Below, in pieces: positions 43,249 to 51,715 of a DNA stretch of 58,296 bases. Position numbers and translations under genes: made by a program. Below the pieces are notes generated by a model. It saw only the letters and a list, made by a program, of their open reading frames with translations, was not told where the DNA came from and ran no database searches. Source of the DNA: Legionellales bacterium (GTDB lineage Bacteria; Pseudomonadota; Gammaproteobacteria; Legionellales; Legionellaceae). The stretch's first letter is position 1. Every line of letters begins with the position of its first letter. The stretch lies in NCBI GenBank assembly GCA_027449905.1, contig DAIDKT010000099.1, positions 1 to 58,296 of the forward strand, in the 5' to 3' direction.

Positions 43249-44652
43249 TTGAAATCATCAATCCGCAAATTTTTATTGATTTATTTATTATTGGCTGTCA
43301 CGATGACAACCACGTTAACTGCAATTGGCAACTATTACCTAGATCAAAAAGATATTCAAGAACATCTCGATACATTAATGGCCATATCGGCAATGTCATA
43401 TCAGGCCTTATTGGGAGACGATGTCCAACAGCGACCTTTGCTAAAAATTCAAAAAGCCTTAGACTTCATCCCACACAAAATAGAAACCTATTACCCAAGA
43501 CCACACCTCTATGATCAACCACCAGAGTATTATTTAGATAAGTTTAACTTCCAGGTTTGGACTAAAAGCAATGAACTGTTGTTACACTCATCAGGCGCAC
43601 CGAGCTTACCACTGACAACAAACATTGATGGTTTCAGTGACAAACTGATCGGCAGCCAAAAATGGCGGGTATTCACCACAAACAATTCTAAAACAGGTAT
43701 TCACACGGTACTAGCAGAGCGATATGATACCAGAAACGAGTTAGGCCAACGAATCGCCCTCGATGATTTATATATCATGTTACTTACTTTTCCGTTGTCT
43801 GGTTTATTGATTTGGATTGTCATTGGTAAAGGTTTGGATAGTTTAGATAGAGTTGCGCAAGAAGTTGCAAACCGCGCACCGAGCCATTTAGAACCAGTGA
43901 GCATCAAAAATCTTCCCGAAGAAATTAAACCTGTCATTGATGAATTAAATAAATTATTTTATCGATTGAAGGAAGGGTTTGAGCGTGAAAAACGATTTGC
44001 AGCAGACGCAGCACATGAGCTGCGCACCCCCTTGGCTGCTCTAAAAGCGCAAGCCCAAGTAGCACTGAATACCAATGATATTGATGAAAAAAATATTGCG
44101 TTACAAAAAGTGATAGCCAGTGTCAATCGCAACACTCACATTGTTCAACAATTGCTAACCATGAGTAAGCTGGTTCCTGAGGAAATGAAGCTTGAGGACT
44201 TAGGGGAGGTGCACTTAGCCAAAATTACACGAGAGGTATTGGCCACTTTAGCACCAGCAGCCTTAGAAAAACAAATCGAGCTAGAGTTTGACGCAGATAA
44301 AAAAACCGATACTTTTGCAGGAAACCCAACAGCCATCAGCATTCTTGTTCGCAATTTAGTCGACAATGCCATCCGCTATAGTACCCCCGATAGTCGTGTC
44401 CAAGTTCGTGTTTTTCAGGAAAAAAAGGAAGTCGTTCTTGAAGTCGCAGATAATGGACCCGGTATCCCAAATAAATTTCACACCCGAGTATTTGAACGCT
44501 TTTTCAGAGCATTGGGAAATAAAAGCACTGGCAGTGGCTTAGGACTTGCAATTGTGCAACAAATTGCAAACTTACATAACGCACGAATTGTTTTAGACTC
44601 GCCTAAAAAGGGAACTGGTCTAATGATTCGAGTGTTTTTCCCCGCCCATTAG
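43249..44652 (+). CDS. Sensor histidine kinase, PmrB/QseC-like
   Basis: A 467-residue membrane kinase partnering the regulator upstream. Two transmembrane helices (about residues 7-27 and 178-198) enclose a periplasmic sensor of some 150 residues; then come the H-box FAADAAHELRTPLAAL, the N-box LVDNAIRYS, the G1 motif VADNGPGIP and G2 SGLGLAIVQQIA. The architecture matches QseC/PmrB. The start appears to be a TTG at 43249, with a GAG-containing site upstream. Its final 33 bases overlap the end of ampG on the other strand. Confidence 0.92.
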   Translation: MKSSIRKFLLIYLLLAVTMTTTLTAIGNYYLDQKDIQEHLDTLMAISAMSYQALLGDDVQQRPLLKIQKALDFIPHKIETYYPRPHLYDQPPEYYLDKFNFQVWTKSNELLLHSSGAPSLPLTTNIDGFSDKLIGSQKWRVFTTNNSKTGIHTVLAERYDTRNELGQRIALDDLYIMLLTFPLSGLLIWIVIGKGLDSLDRVAQEVANRAPSHLEPVSIKNLPEEIKPVIDELNKLFYRLKEGFEREKRFAADAAHELRTPLAALKAQAQVALNTNDIDEKNIALQKVIASVNRNTHIVQQLLTMSKLVPEEMKLEDLGEVHLAKITREVLATLAPAALEKQIELEFDADKKTDTFAGNPTAISILVRNLVDNAIRYSTPDSRVQVRVFQEKKEVVLEVADNGPGIPNKFHTRVFERFFRALGNKSTGSGLGLAIVQQIANLHNARIVLDSPKKGTGLMIRVFFPAH

Positions 44653-45885
44653 GGGAATTCCATCACTTGGTTCTTCACTAAAAATTGGATGACGACGAAG
44701 CAGTAATATAAAGGGGATAAACGCTAAAGCAATAAGAAATGCAATTTGATACAACCCAACCCATCCAAATATTGTTTGCAGCAAAACACCCAACGGTCCT
44801 GAAAAAACACGGGGTAAAGTGGCCAACGCCACCAATATTGAAAATTGTGTCGCAGTAAACCGATGATCCACAAACCGCATAAACAAAGCGACGATGGCCG
44901 TTGTTCCCATACCAGCCACCAAATTATCACTTGCGACAGCCAAAACAAACAGGGGGATATCTTGCCCGCTTTTGGCTAATAGAAGAAAAAGTATATTCGT
45001 GGTAGCTTGCAGCAATCCAAATATAAATAAAGCACGATATAACGAGTATCGTAACAGAATAAGACCGCCAACCACGCCTCCGAGCATAATCGCGATGACA
45101 CCGATTATTTTATTGACATAGGCAATGGTATCGAGTGAAAAACCCATTCCTTGAATTAAAAAAGGCATCATAATACCACTGGTTGTGGTGGTAAAAGCTT
45201 CCCCTAACTTATAAATTAAAACAAATAAACAAAATAACGCGATACCAGGACGATGCAGCAGATTTTTAACCGCTTCAGTAAAAGAATCTACCCATGAGAA
45301 ATGTGTAGGTATGGATGTAGGTGGTTCTGGACTCCACAAAATAGCAAGAATCCCGATCACCATCATGGCGCCCATGGCGCGATAAGCAACAGCCCATCCA
45401 GCGTGTTGCGCAATAATCAATGCCAAACCACCTGCGGCTAATAAAGCCAAACGATATCCAAGTGTGGCGATTGATGCGCCCAAGCCATATTCTACTGCGG
45501 GTAAATACTCAGTTCGATGGGCATCAATCGTTGCATCTTGGGTAGCTGACAGGCTTGCCATTACAAAACCCAACCCAGCCATTAACAGAGGCGATGTCAA
45601 AGGAGAAAGCCAAGCCATCGCATTAAAGCCGAGACATAAGAGTACTTGAGTGACTAAAATCCAGCTACGACGCTTGCCAAGCCAATATAACAGGGAATAA
45701 CGATCTAAGATTGGTGCCCACAAAAACCGATAGATGTAGGGTAAACTCACCAAGCTGAGCATGCCGGTAGATATCAGTGACATCCCTACATCTGCATACC
45801 AAGCCTGTAAGGTGCTACCGACGAGCATTAATGGCAATCCGGATGAAAAACCGAGTATAAAAACAATGATTAAACGTTTTACCAT
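44620..45885 (-). CDS. ampG: AmpG-family muropeptide permease
   Basis: An MFS-type inner-membrane permease of 421 residues and about twelve helices that imports GlcNAc-anhydroMurNAc peptides for recycling. Family landmarks are GFSSGLPLMLVGSTLQAW at the start (as FSSGLPLMLVG), RFLWAPILDRY, LSATQDATIDAHR and the helix with GMGTTAIVALFMRFVD. ATG 45885 is preferred to a TTG four codons upstream. A mini-ORF (45879-45923) ends across this start. It lies downstream of mip on the same strand, 86 bases away. Confidence 0.92.
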   Translation of the reverse strand: MVKRLIIVFILGFSSGLPLMLVGSTLQAWYADVGMSLISTGMLSLVSLPYIYRFLWAPILDRYSLLYWLGKRRSWILVTQVLLCLGFNAMAWLSPLTSPLLMAGLGFVMASLSATQDATIDAHRTEYLPAVEYGLGASIATLGYRLALLAAGGLALIIAQHAGWAVAYRAMGAMMVIGILAILWSPEPPTSIPTHFSWVDSFTEAVKNLLHRPGIALFCLFVLIYKLGEAFTTTTSGIMMPFLIQGMGFSLDTIAYVNKIIGVIAIMLGGVVGGLILLRYSLYRALFIFGLLQATTNILFLLLAKSGQDIPLFVLAVASDNLVAGMGTTAIVALFMRFVDHRFTATQFSILVALATLPRVFSGPLGVLLQTIFGWVGLYQIAFLIALAFIPFILLLRRHPIFSEEPSDGIPLMGGEKHSNH

Positions 45886-45923
45886 GATAAACCACAAGAT
45901 AACTGCTCAGGGCCTGTTTTCAT
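45879..45923 (-). other. Possible leader mini-ORF overlapping the ampG start
   Basis: GGGGGAG (45929-45935) lies five bases before an ATG opening a 14-residue frame that begins MKTGPEQ and stops with a TAA lying within ATGGTAA at the ampG start. Such overlap is typical of translational coupling. The first 20 bases are almost the same as those of the mini-ORF at 6882-6905. The upstream CCCATG/CATGGG hairpin would contain the ribosome site. Confidence 0.4.
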
Positions 45924-45971
45924 GCCGACTCCCCCATGAGGCTTGTCCATGGGCAGTCAGCTATGCCGAAC

Positions 45972-46682
45972 TTATTTATTGGCTTCGGTTTTTTTATCGA
46001 TGGATATGAGATGAACTGTAAAAATTAAAGTTTCATTCGGTCCTATCAAACCACCAACATTCCTTGATCCATAAGCCAAACTTGCGGGGATGTATAATTC
46101 CCAGGTCGAACCAACTGGCATCAACTGAAGTGCTTCCGTCCAACCAGGTATGACTTGTGATACTTGAAAACTTGCTGGCTTACCAGATTTTTCTGTACTA
46201 TCAAACACATCGCCATTAATCAAATGTCCGGTATATTCTACTGTGACCATGTCATCTTTAGATGGTTTTGGCCCATTTCCTGCTGTGATAATTTTATATT
46301 GTAGACCTGATGGTAAGGTCACGACACCAGGCTTTGATTTATTTGCATTGAGGTATGCATCGCCTTGGGCGCTATTTTCTTTGGATTTTGTCTCAAATTG
46401 GGCAGTGCGTTTTGCCATCAAATCTTTTTGAAATTGCATCAGGGTATTTTTCATTTGATCATCAGTCAGCTGTAACGGCACCTCTGATATCGCGTCTTGA
46501 ATTCCCTTTGCCAAAGCTGGTACATCAATATCAATTCCTTGTTTTTTAATATTTTTACCTAAATCGACACCAATACTATAGGATAATTTTTGAATATCCG
46601 TATTCAGCGTCGTGGTATCAGCTGCACATGTCGATGTGATAGCGAATCCCAGCACAGCAGCAGCGATCAATTTCATTTTCAT
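45972..46682 (-). CDS. mip: Mip-type FKBP peptidyl-prolyl cis-trans isomerase
   Basis: A 236-residue exported FKBP. A signal peptide of about 20 residues (ending TCA-AD) precedes the alpha-helical dimerisation domain ([19 protein letters not shown], as [11 protein letters not shown]; then [15 protein letters not shown]) and the C-terminal FKBP domain ([57 protein letters not shown]). By eye it closely follows L. pneumophila Mip, the macrophage infectivity potentiator, including length (233) and the linker. GGGGACAG lies before the start and a TATAAT-like hexamer at 46700-46705 on the minus strand. Confidence 0.96.
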   Translation of the reverse strand: MKMKLIAAAVLGFAITSTCAADTTTLNTDIQKLSYSIGVDLGKNIKKQGIDIDVPALAKGIQDAISEVPLQLTDDQMKNTLMQFQKDLMAKRTAQFETKSKENSAQGDAYLNANKSKPGVVTLPSGLQYKIITAGNGPKPSKDDMVTVEYTGHLINGDVFDSTEKSGKPASFQVSQVIPGWTEALQLMPVGSTWELYIPASLAYGSRNVGGLIGPNETLIFTVHLISIDKKTEANK

Positions 46683-46837
46683 ACTCTGTCCCCTTGTTAA
46701 TTATACAAAACCCTATAAGTCGACGAACATTCTGCACAATTTACATGAAAATTACTAGGGTCTTTTTGAAAAGAATACCTTTACTTCTAGATTATCTGTG
46801 GTTAAATTATCGCTTTCATTCCTGACAGGATAAAAAC

Positions 46838-47014
46838 ATGCCTGATTATAAAAAATATATGTGTGTGATTTGTGGCTTCATCTATGACGAAACCAAAGGT
46901 TGGCCTGAAGATGGGCTTGAACCAGGTACGTTATGGGAAGACGTGCCCGAAAATTGGTTTTGCCCCGATTGCGGTGCTGCCAAAGAAGATTTTGAAATGG
47001 TGGAAATAGATTAG
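46838..47014 (+). CDS. Rubredoxin
   Basis: A 58-residue electron carrier with one FeS4 site. The four ligand cysteines occur as CVICGF and CPDCGA, with the family motifs [12 protein letters not shown] and [17 protein letters not shown] around them. AGGA precedes the ATG. It is a single small gene between mip (divergent) and hemJ (convergent); partners such as alkane hydroxylase or rubredoxin reductase are not in the window, and a role in oxidative-stress electron transfer is only a family-based guess. Confidence 0.96.
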   Translation: MPDYKKYMCVICGFIYDETKGWPEDGLEPGTLWEDVPENWFCPDCGAAKEDFEMVEID

Positions 47015-47024
47015 GCTCTACCAT

Positions 47025-47444
47025 TCAAGGCTTCAGTTCCACCAGTAGCACGATCCCTATCAGTAATATGGTTGGTATCTCGTTCCAAATTCGATAAAAC
47101 TTGGATGTATGGCTCGAACTATCATGTGAAAACTGTTTGACATAATAACCACAGACCACATGATAGACCCAAAGTAGTAAAACCAAAAACAATTTTCCAT
47201 GCATCCAACCAACCATCATGTAATAGCTTGGATTATAAAAAATCAGCCATACCCCAAAACCCGTGGTTAAAATAGCAGCTGGCGTGGTAATCGCATAAAA
47301 AAGCCGATACTCCATAATTTTAAAGCGCTCGATACTAATCTTGTCTTGTGCCTCCGCATGATAGACGAATAAGCGCGGCAAATAAAATAACCCGGCAAAC
47401 CAGGCAACCATTGAAATAACATGAAACGCTTTAACAACCAACAT
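47025..47444 (-). CDS. hemJ: Protoporphyrinogen IX oxidase, HemJ type
   Basis: HemJ oxidises protoporphyrinogen IX in heme synthesis where HemG and HemY are absent. The 139-residue protein has four helices and the family motifs AFHVISMVAWFAGLFYLPRLFVYH (as FHVISMVAWFAG and LPRLFVYH), GWMHGKLFLVLLLW and YRIWNEIPTILL. The conserved His and Lys residues are present. ATG 47444 overlaps the TerC-like stop by about three bases, and AGGCGG is upstream, so the two genes are probably cotranscribed. Confidence 0.93.
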   Translation of the reverse strand: MLVVKAFHVISMVAWFAGLFYLPRLFVYHAEAQDKISIERFKIMEYRLFYAITTPAAILTTGFGVWLIFYNPSYYMMVGWMHGKLFLVLLLWVYHVVCGYYVKQFSHDSSSHTSKFYRIWNEIPTILLIGIVLLVELKP

Positions 47445-47446
47445 AT

Positions 47447-48157
47447 TTACCGCCTGTTTTTTCGATTTATCCGTAAAATATTTAATGATTCTACTGCGAG
47501 AGCAAACCCCATGGCAAAATATAAATAGCCTCGTGGCATATGAAATGCAAAGCCATCAGCTATCAATAGCATGCCAATTAATATGATAAAACTAAAGGCC
47601 AACATCTTAATCGTTGGATATTTATTAATGAATACACTCATGGGATAACTGGCATAGAGCATAACGAGGATAGCGATGGTAATAGCAACCGCCATTGCCA
47701 GAATGTGATTGGTGATTCCAATGGCCGTCAAAACACTATCCAGTGAAAAGATAACATCCATTATCACCACTTGACAGACAACTCGCTTGAATGATTTTGA
47801 GGAACGTGCTGATTTTGTTGGTGTGGCATGACCAAACGCTAACTCATCGTGAATTTCTTGCGTTGCCTTCGCAATTAAAAACCCACCCCCAGCTAACATG
47901 AACAAGTCGCGCACAGAAAAAACAACCTGATAAAATACCACAAATGGCTTGGTCAAATGCGTAAGTGACACCGCCGAAGCAAGCAAAATCAAGCGAGTCA
48001 CCCATGCAAAACAAAGCCCCCAATACTGAGCTTTCTTGCGTTCTTTAGCCGGCAATTTTTCTGTGAGAATTGAGAGAATAACCAAATTGTCTAGACCCAA
48101 AACAATTTCAAGTACCGTTAACGTGATGATACTCATACCTATTTCAAACCAATGCAT
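47447..48157 (-). CDS. TerC-family membrane protein (YgdQ/YoaE-like)
   Basis: A 236-residue inner-membrane protein with about seven helices. TerC signatures are the aspartate motifs VLGLDNLVILSIL near the N-terminus and DVIFSLDSVLTAIG in the middle. TerC proteins have been linked to metal-ion (Mn2+) handling and, in older work, tellurite resistance; the substrate here is unknown. AAGGGGG precedes the ATG. It is the first gene of a two-gene unit with hemJ. Confidence 0.92.
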   Translation of the reverse strand: MHWFEIGMSIITLTVLEIVLGLDNLVILSILTEKLPAKERKKAQYWGLCFAWVTRLILLASAVSLTHLTKPFVVFYQVVFSVRDLFMLAGGGFLIAKATQEIHDELAFGHATPTKSARSSKSFKRVVCQVVIMDVIFSLDSVLTAIGITNHILAMAVAITIAILVMLYASYPMSVFINKYPTIKMLAFSFIILIGMLLIADGFAFHMPRGYLYFAMGFALAVESLNILRINRKNRR

Positions 48158-48229
48158 ATAAACCCCCTTGGGTTAAACACCGAGAGAAGGGCGTGTCGAA
48201 AATTAAGATAGGACAATCCCTTAATTAGA

Positions 48230-48258
48230 TTCACTTTTTAGACTAGCTTAGTTATAAT
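48230..48258 (+). promoter_or_regulatory. Promoter for pcnB-folK
   Basis: TTCACT (48230-48235) and a perfect TATAAT (48253-48258) are separated by 17 bases. Transcription would begin near 48265, leaving a very short leader before the AGGAG/GGAGAA ribosome sites at 48269-48280. Confidence 0.6.
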
Positions 48259-48289
48259 TGCTCCAAAAGGAGTTGGAGAAAGTATAATC

Positions 48290-49588
48290 ATTAATTTAAT
48301 AAAAAAGCTGCTGCGTAAATCAAAACATAACCAAAGTTCTATTGAACTAAAATATGTTGTCCCCCGCACAGACCACCATGTATCTAAAGTCGATATTAGC
48401 GCCAATGCCCTCAAAACGTTAAACCGTTTAAATAGTGCCGGATTCCAAGCCTATCTTGTTGGCGGGAGTGTCCGTGACCTGTTGTTGCGAAAAGCGCCTA
48501 AGGATTTTGACATTGCCACAAATGCCACGCCTAATCAAGTCAGAAACTTATTTCGTAATGCACGCATCATTGGTCGTCGGTTTAAGTTAGTTCATATTTT
48601 GTTTTCGCGTGAAGTGATTGAAGTCGCAACTTTTCGCGGGCATCAACCTATTAGCAACAATCATCAAACCAATGACCGCGGGATGCTAGTCCAGGATAAT
48701 GTCTTTGGCACCCTAGAAGAAGACGCCTGGCGCCGTGATTTTACGATTAATTCTCTCTATTACAATATTCAAGACAGTTCTATTATAGATTTTACGCAAG
48801 GTGTTGCGGATATCAACCAACGAATTATTCGTGTCATTGGCGAGCCAGTTACCCGTTATCAAGAGGATCCCGTTCGCATGCTGCGTGCAATTCGATTTGC
48901 AGCAAAGCTAAATTTTGAAATAGACAAAGAAACCGCTGATCCGATCCATCATTTAAATCATTTAATCGCGCAAGTATCTGGCTCACGTCTATTTGATGAA
49001 ATGAACAAATTATATCAATGCGGTGAATCTGGAAGAGTTCAACCATTACTCGACAAATTCGATTTGTTTCAATATTTGTTCCCATTAACCGCCCAATTAT
49101 ATGAAAGTGAGTATCCAGTTCGCGCCATGTTAAAGTTAGCGCTCGAAAGCACCGACAATCGAATTCACGCGGGCAAACCGGTTAACGTAGCCTTTATCTA
49201 TGCCATCTTACTTTGGTTTCCCATGGTGCATCGAGCAGCAGAGCTTCATGACACGGGGGTAGATCCACTCCCGGCTCTGGAACAATCTATGTCGCAAATC
49301 ATCAGTGAACAAAATAAAATCATCATGATTCCGAAACGTCACGCAATCGTGATGCGAGAAATATGGCTATTGCAATATCGTTTTGTTAAACGTTCAGGTA
49401 ATCGAGCACTGACCCTTATCCAGCATCCACGCTTTCGCGCTGCTTATGACTTTCTGGCATTAAGGGCTTTAGCTGGAGATGGCGACATGGAGCTAGCAAA
49501 CTGGTGGACTCATTTTCAGGAAGCCAATGAAGAAACACAAGCTGAGATGATAGCTGAATGTTCGTCTGTTCAATCAACGATGAAGTAG
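48290..49588 (+). CDS. pcnB: Poly(A) polymerase I with a probable AUU start
   Basis: PcnB adds poly(A) tails that promote RNA decay. The 432-residue protein has the nucleotidyltransferase motif YLVGGSVRDLLL, the catalytic KDFDIATNATPN, IGRRFKLVHI and RFAAKLNFEID, continuing into the RNA-binding domain. The frame is open from 48242, yet holds no ATG, GTG or TTG before 48482, which lies past the GGSVRD motif and would destroy the active site. GGAGAA at 48275-48280 is followed by in-frame ATA, ATC and ATT codons (48284-48292). E. coli pcnB is known to start at AUU, so ATT 48290 is chosen; ATA or ATC remain possible. folK follows after nine bases. Confidence 0.9.
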   Translation: MNLIKKLLRKSKHNQSSIELKYVVPRTDHHVSKVDISANALKTLNRLNSAGFQAYLVGGSVRDLLLRKAPKDFDIATNATPNQVRNLFRNARIIGRRFKLVHILFSREVIEVATFRGHQPISNNHQTNDRGMLVQDNVFGTLEEDAWRRDFTINSLYYNIQDSSIIDFTQGVADINQRIIRVIGEPVTRYQEDPVRMLRAIRFAAKLNFEIDKETADPIHHLNHLIAQVSGSRLFDEMNKLYQCGESGRVQPLLDKFDLFQYLFPLTAQLYESEYPVRAMLKLALESTDNRIHAGKPVNVAFIYAILLWFPMVHRAAELHDTGVDPLPALEQSMSQIISEQNKIIMIPKRHAIVMREIWLLQYRFVKRSGNRALTLIQHPRFRAAYDFLALRALAGDGDMELANWWTHFQEANEETQAEMIAECSSVQSTMK

Positions 49589-49597
49589 AGCAGATCC

Positions 49598-50089
49598 ATG
49601 TGTGTGTGTTATTTGGGATTGGGTAGTAATTTAAAATATCCCAAACGACAATTGCAGCACGCCATCGCCTCTCTACGCAAATTACCAAGATCCATCATGA
49701 CCGGAATATCTAACATTTATGTTAATCCACCGATGGGTGTTAAAGCGCAACCGATGTTTTATAACCAAGTCATGCAAATTAATACCTCCCTACCCCCCTT
49801 ACAACTTTTGAAACATTGCAAACAAATAGAACAAGATCAAGGGCGAGTATATCGAAAAAAATGGGGGTCAAGAACCATTGATATTGATATACTCTTGTAC
49901 GGGGATAGGATCATAAAAACACGTCAGTTAACCATCCCACATCCCGAGCTATTAAATCGAGATTTTGTCTTGATTCCACTATTAGAACTGTACGAATTCC
50001 CCCCCAAAAATCAGCGTAAGCAAGATCTGCCGTCGGGTTTCAGAAGATACAATCCAGTAAAGGTCTGTTTACATTTGGGCCACCAGTGA
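49598..50089 (+). CDS. folK: 2-amino-4-hydroxy-6-hydroxymethyldihydropteridine pyrophosphokinase
   Basis: FolK transfers pyrophosphate from ATP to 6-hydroxymethyl-dihydropterin in folate synthesis. The 163-residue protein begins VCYLGLGSNLKYPK and carries the signature WGSRTIDIDILLYGD followed by IPHPELLNRDFVLIPLLEL. It lies nine bases after pcnB; the pcnB-folK order is common in gammaproteobacteria. Confidence 0.96.
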   Translation: MCVCYLGLGSNLKYPKRQLQHAIASLRKLPRSIMTGISNIYVNPPMGVKAQPMFYNQVMQINTSLPPLQLLKHCKQIEQDQGRVYRKKWGSRTIDIDILLYGDRIIKTRQLTIPHPELLNRDFVLIPLLELYEFPPKNQRKQDLPSGFRRYNPVKVCLHLGHQ

Positions 50090-50175
50090 AAAACCAACTT
50101 ATTCACAACTTGGGAGTTACATTTTTAGCTTAATCATCTAAACTATTGATACTCTCTTCAATTATTGAGACCATT

Positions 50176-50598
50176 ATGTTTTCTAATATCCTGTATGCAA
50201 CTGATCTATCTGAAAACCATTTTCATATGTGTCAACAAGCTGTAAAAATTGCCAACATATTTGGATCTAATATATACATACTGCATGTCATCGAAACGCC
50301 ACCAACATTACAAATTGCTCAAGGGCTGGGATTTGCTGAAATTGATAGTCCCATTCATTTGCAAGAAGATGCAAAAAGCGTGCTGAGTGTCATGTGTGAA
50401 TCACTCAATATCCCAGCATCCCAACAATTTGTTGAGGTTGGTTCTATCAAGCATCACTTGCTAAATAAATCAAAAGAGCTCGGTTGCGACTTGATTATTA
50501 TGGGAAAACATACCTCTAGTCATTTGCCGCTTGCATTGAGCAACACCGCACATTCGATTATTCATGAAGTAGACTGTGATCTGATGATAATAAAATAA
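50176..50598 (+). CDS. Universal stress protein (UspA family)
   Basis: A 140-residue single-domain Usp protein. The first strand NILYATDLSE, the HVIE strand, the mid-segment ELGCDLIIMGKHTSS and the C-terminal SIIHEVDCDLMIIK are typical. The ATP-binding signature G-x2-G-x9-G-S/T is only partly kept (MGKHTSSHLPLALSNTA), so nucleotide binding is uncertain. ATG 50176 is preferred to an upstream one 10 codons earlier because the family begins here. A hairpin terminator follows. Confidence 0.9.
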   Translation: MFSNILYATDLSENHFHMCQQAVKIANIFGSNIYILHVIETPPTLQIAQGLGFAEIDSPIHLQEDAKSVLSVMCESLNIPASQQFVEVGSIKHHLLNKSKELGCDLIIMGKHTSSHLPLALSNTAHSIIHEVDCDLMIIK

Positions 50599-50602
50599 CA
50601 AA

Positions 50603-50622
50603 CTGCCCTTAGAATCGGGCAG
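50603..50622 (-). terminator. Hairpin terminator between convergent genes
   Basis: CTGCCC (50603-50608) pairs with GGGCAG (50617-50622). Read on the minus strand, the stem is followed by a T-rich tract (TTTGTTATTTTATT), fitting a Rho-independent terminator of the Cys-rich lipoprotein gene. It lies five bases after the Usp stop and may serve both genes. Confidence 0.6.
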
Positions 50623-50647
50623 CTGAAATCTTAATTAACCACAGCTC

Positions 50648-50851
50648 TTAGTACCAGCCGCTGTATGTATAACTTGTATCATAACCACATGTTTGACATG
50701 TGCTACACGTATTACACTTGTTACAAGATGAACAGTTTGATGATGATGTCGGTACATAACTTGTAGTGCCCCAATTACATACATCATCGGTACAACAACC
50801 ACTAAGTAACATAACAGAAGCAAAGAATACACTGGCTATTAAGGTTTTCAT
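50648..50851 (-). CDS. Small Cys-rich lipoprotein
   Basis: A 67-residue predicted lipoprotein with a signal peptide ending in the lipobox LLSGC (Cys19). The mature part has ten cysteines including the lipidated one; seven follow a regular spacing in NCSSCNKCNTCSTCQTCGYD, five C-x2-C pairs in a row, then a Tyr/Ser-rich end. Such a cluster could bind Zn, Cu or Fe-S or form disulfides in the periplasm. AAGGAAG precedes the ATG. No family is recognised and there is no operon partner. Confidence 0.82.
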   Translation of the reverse strand: MKTLIASVFFASVMLLSGCCTDDVCNWGTTSYVPTSSSNCSSCNKCNTCSTCQTCGYDTSYTYSGWY

Positions 50852-51011
50852 AATGACTTCCTTGTTTTATTGTAGCTCCCCTGGCAACATCACCTAGAAA
50901 AAATCCTACAAACAAACCCACAACCTGAGGAGTTACGTTTCATTAATTGCATTTTAAGTATACATCATGAATTAATCTTTATCAAAGACGGATTGGTGTT
51001 TGGGCTCAACT

Positions 51012-51680
51012 TTAGTTATCAAATGTAACTTGGGCTCTTGGATCTGGCTGAAAGGTCGATCTAAAATTTACTATCCCCAAGCAAGGTTGAGTAATTTTTT
51101 CCATTAAGGTTTGCATGTTTTCTGGCAACATCATCATCTGCGGATCGAGGCAGTTTGCGATCCACCCACAACAGGTAATTTGATATTTGTTCAATGCCTC
51201 TATCGTTAATAGGGCATGATTAATACAACCCAAGCGCATGCCAACCACCAATATCACCTCGATTTGACTTTGTATTAGCACATCAATCCATGTTTCTTCA
51301 TCATTGAGTGGGACCATGAGCCCACCAGCACCTTCGATTAACACATAATCATGATCTTGCTGAAGATGGGCCTGACAAAATTTAACAATTTCTTGTGCTG
51401 AAAGCTTCAAGTTCTCGGCCTTTGCGGCAAGATGCGGGGAAACCGGTAATTGCATAGACCAAGGACATATATCGCTGAGTAAAAAAGAATTTTTTTGAAC
51501 AGCCGCCAACCGTTCGGCATCTCCGCTCACCCATGTTCCAGCTCGCTCAATGCAACCACTTGCAACTGGTTTTAAAGCCAAGACTTTTTTATTTTGTGAT
51601 TGCAGATAACGAACCAATTCACAAGTTACATGCGTTTTTCCACAATCGGTATCGGTCCCAATGATAAAATAAGATTTCAT
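51012..51680 (-). CDS. bioD: Dethiobiotin synthetase
   Basis: BioD forms the ureido ring of dethiobiotin from 7,8-diaminopelargonate, CO2 and ATP. The 222-residue protein has the P-loop IIGTDTDCGKTHVTCEL (as GTDTDCGKTH), a KPVASG motif and VLIEGAGGLMVPL. ATG 51680 has CGGAG eight bases upstream. It is the last gene of the guaB-guaA-bioF-bioH-bioD run, starting 35 bases after bioH. Confidence 0.94.
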   Translation of the reverse strand: MKSYFIIGTDTDCGKTHVTCELVRYLQSQNKKVLALKPVASGCIERAGTWVSGDAERLAAVQKNSFLLSDICPWSMQLPVSPHLAAKAENLKLSAQEIVKFCQAHLQQDHDYVLIEGAGGLMVPLNDEETWIDVLIQSQIEVILVVGMRLGCINHALLTIEALNKYQITCCGWIANCLDPQMMMLPENMQTLMEKITQPCLGIVNFRSTFQPDPRAQVTFDN

Positions 51681-51715
51681 ACAATAGCTCCGTTCAATGA
51701 ATATTGGTTCGGTCA

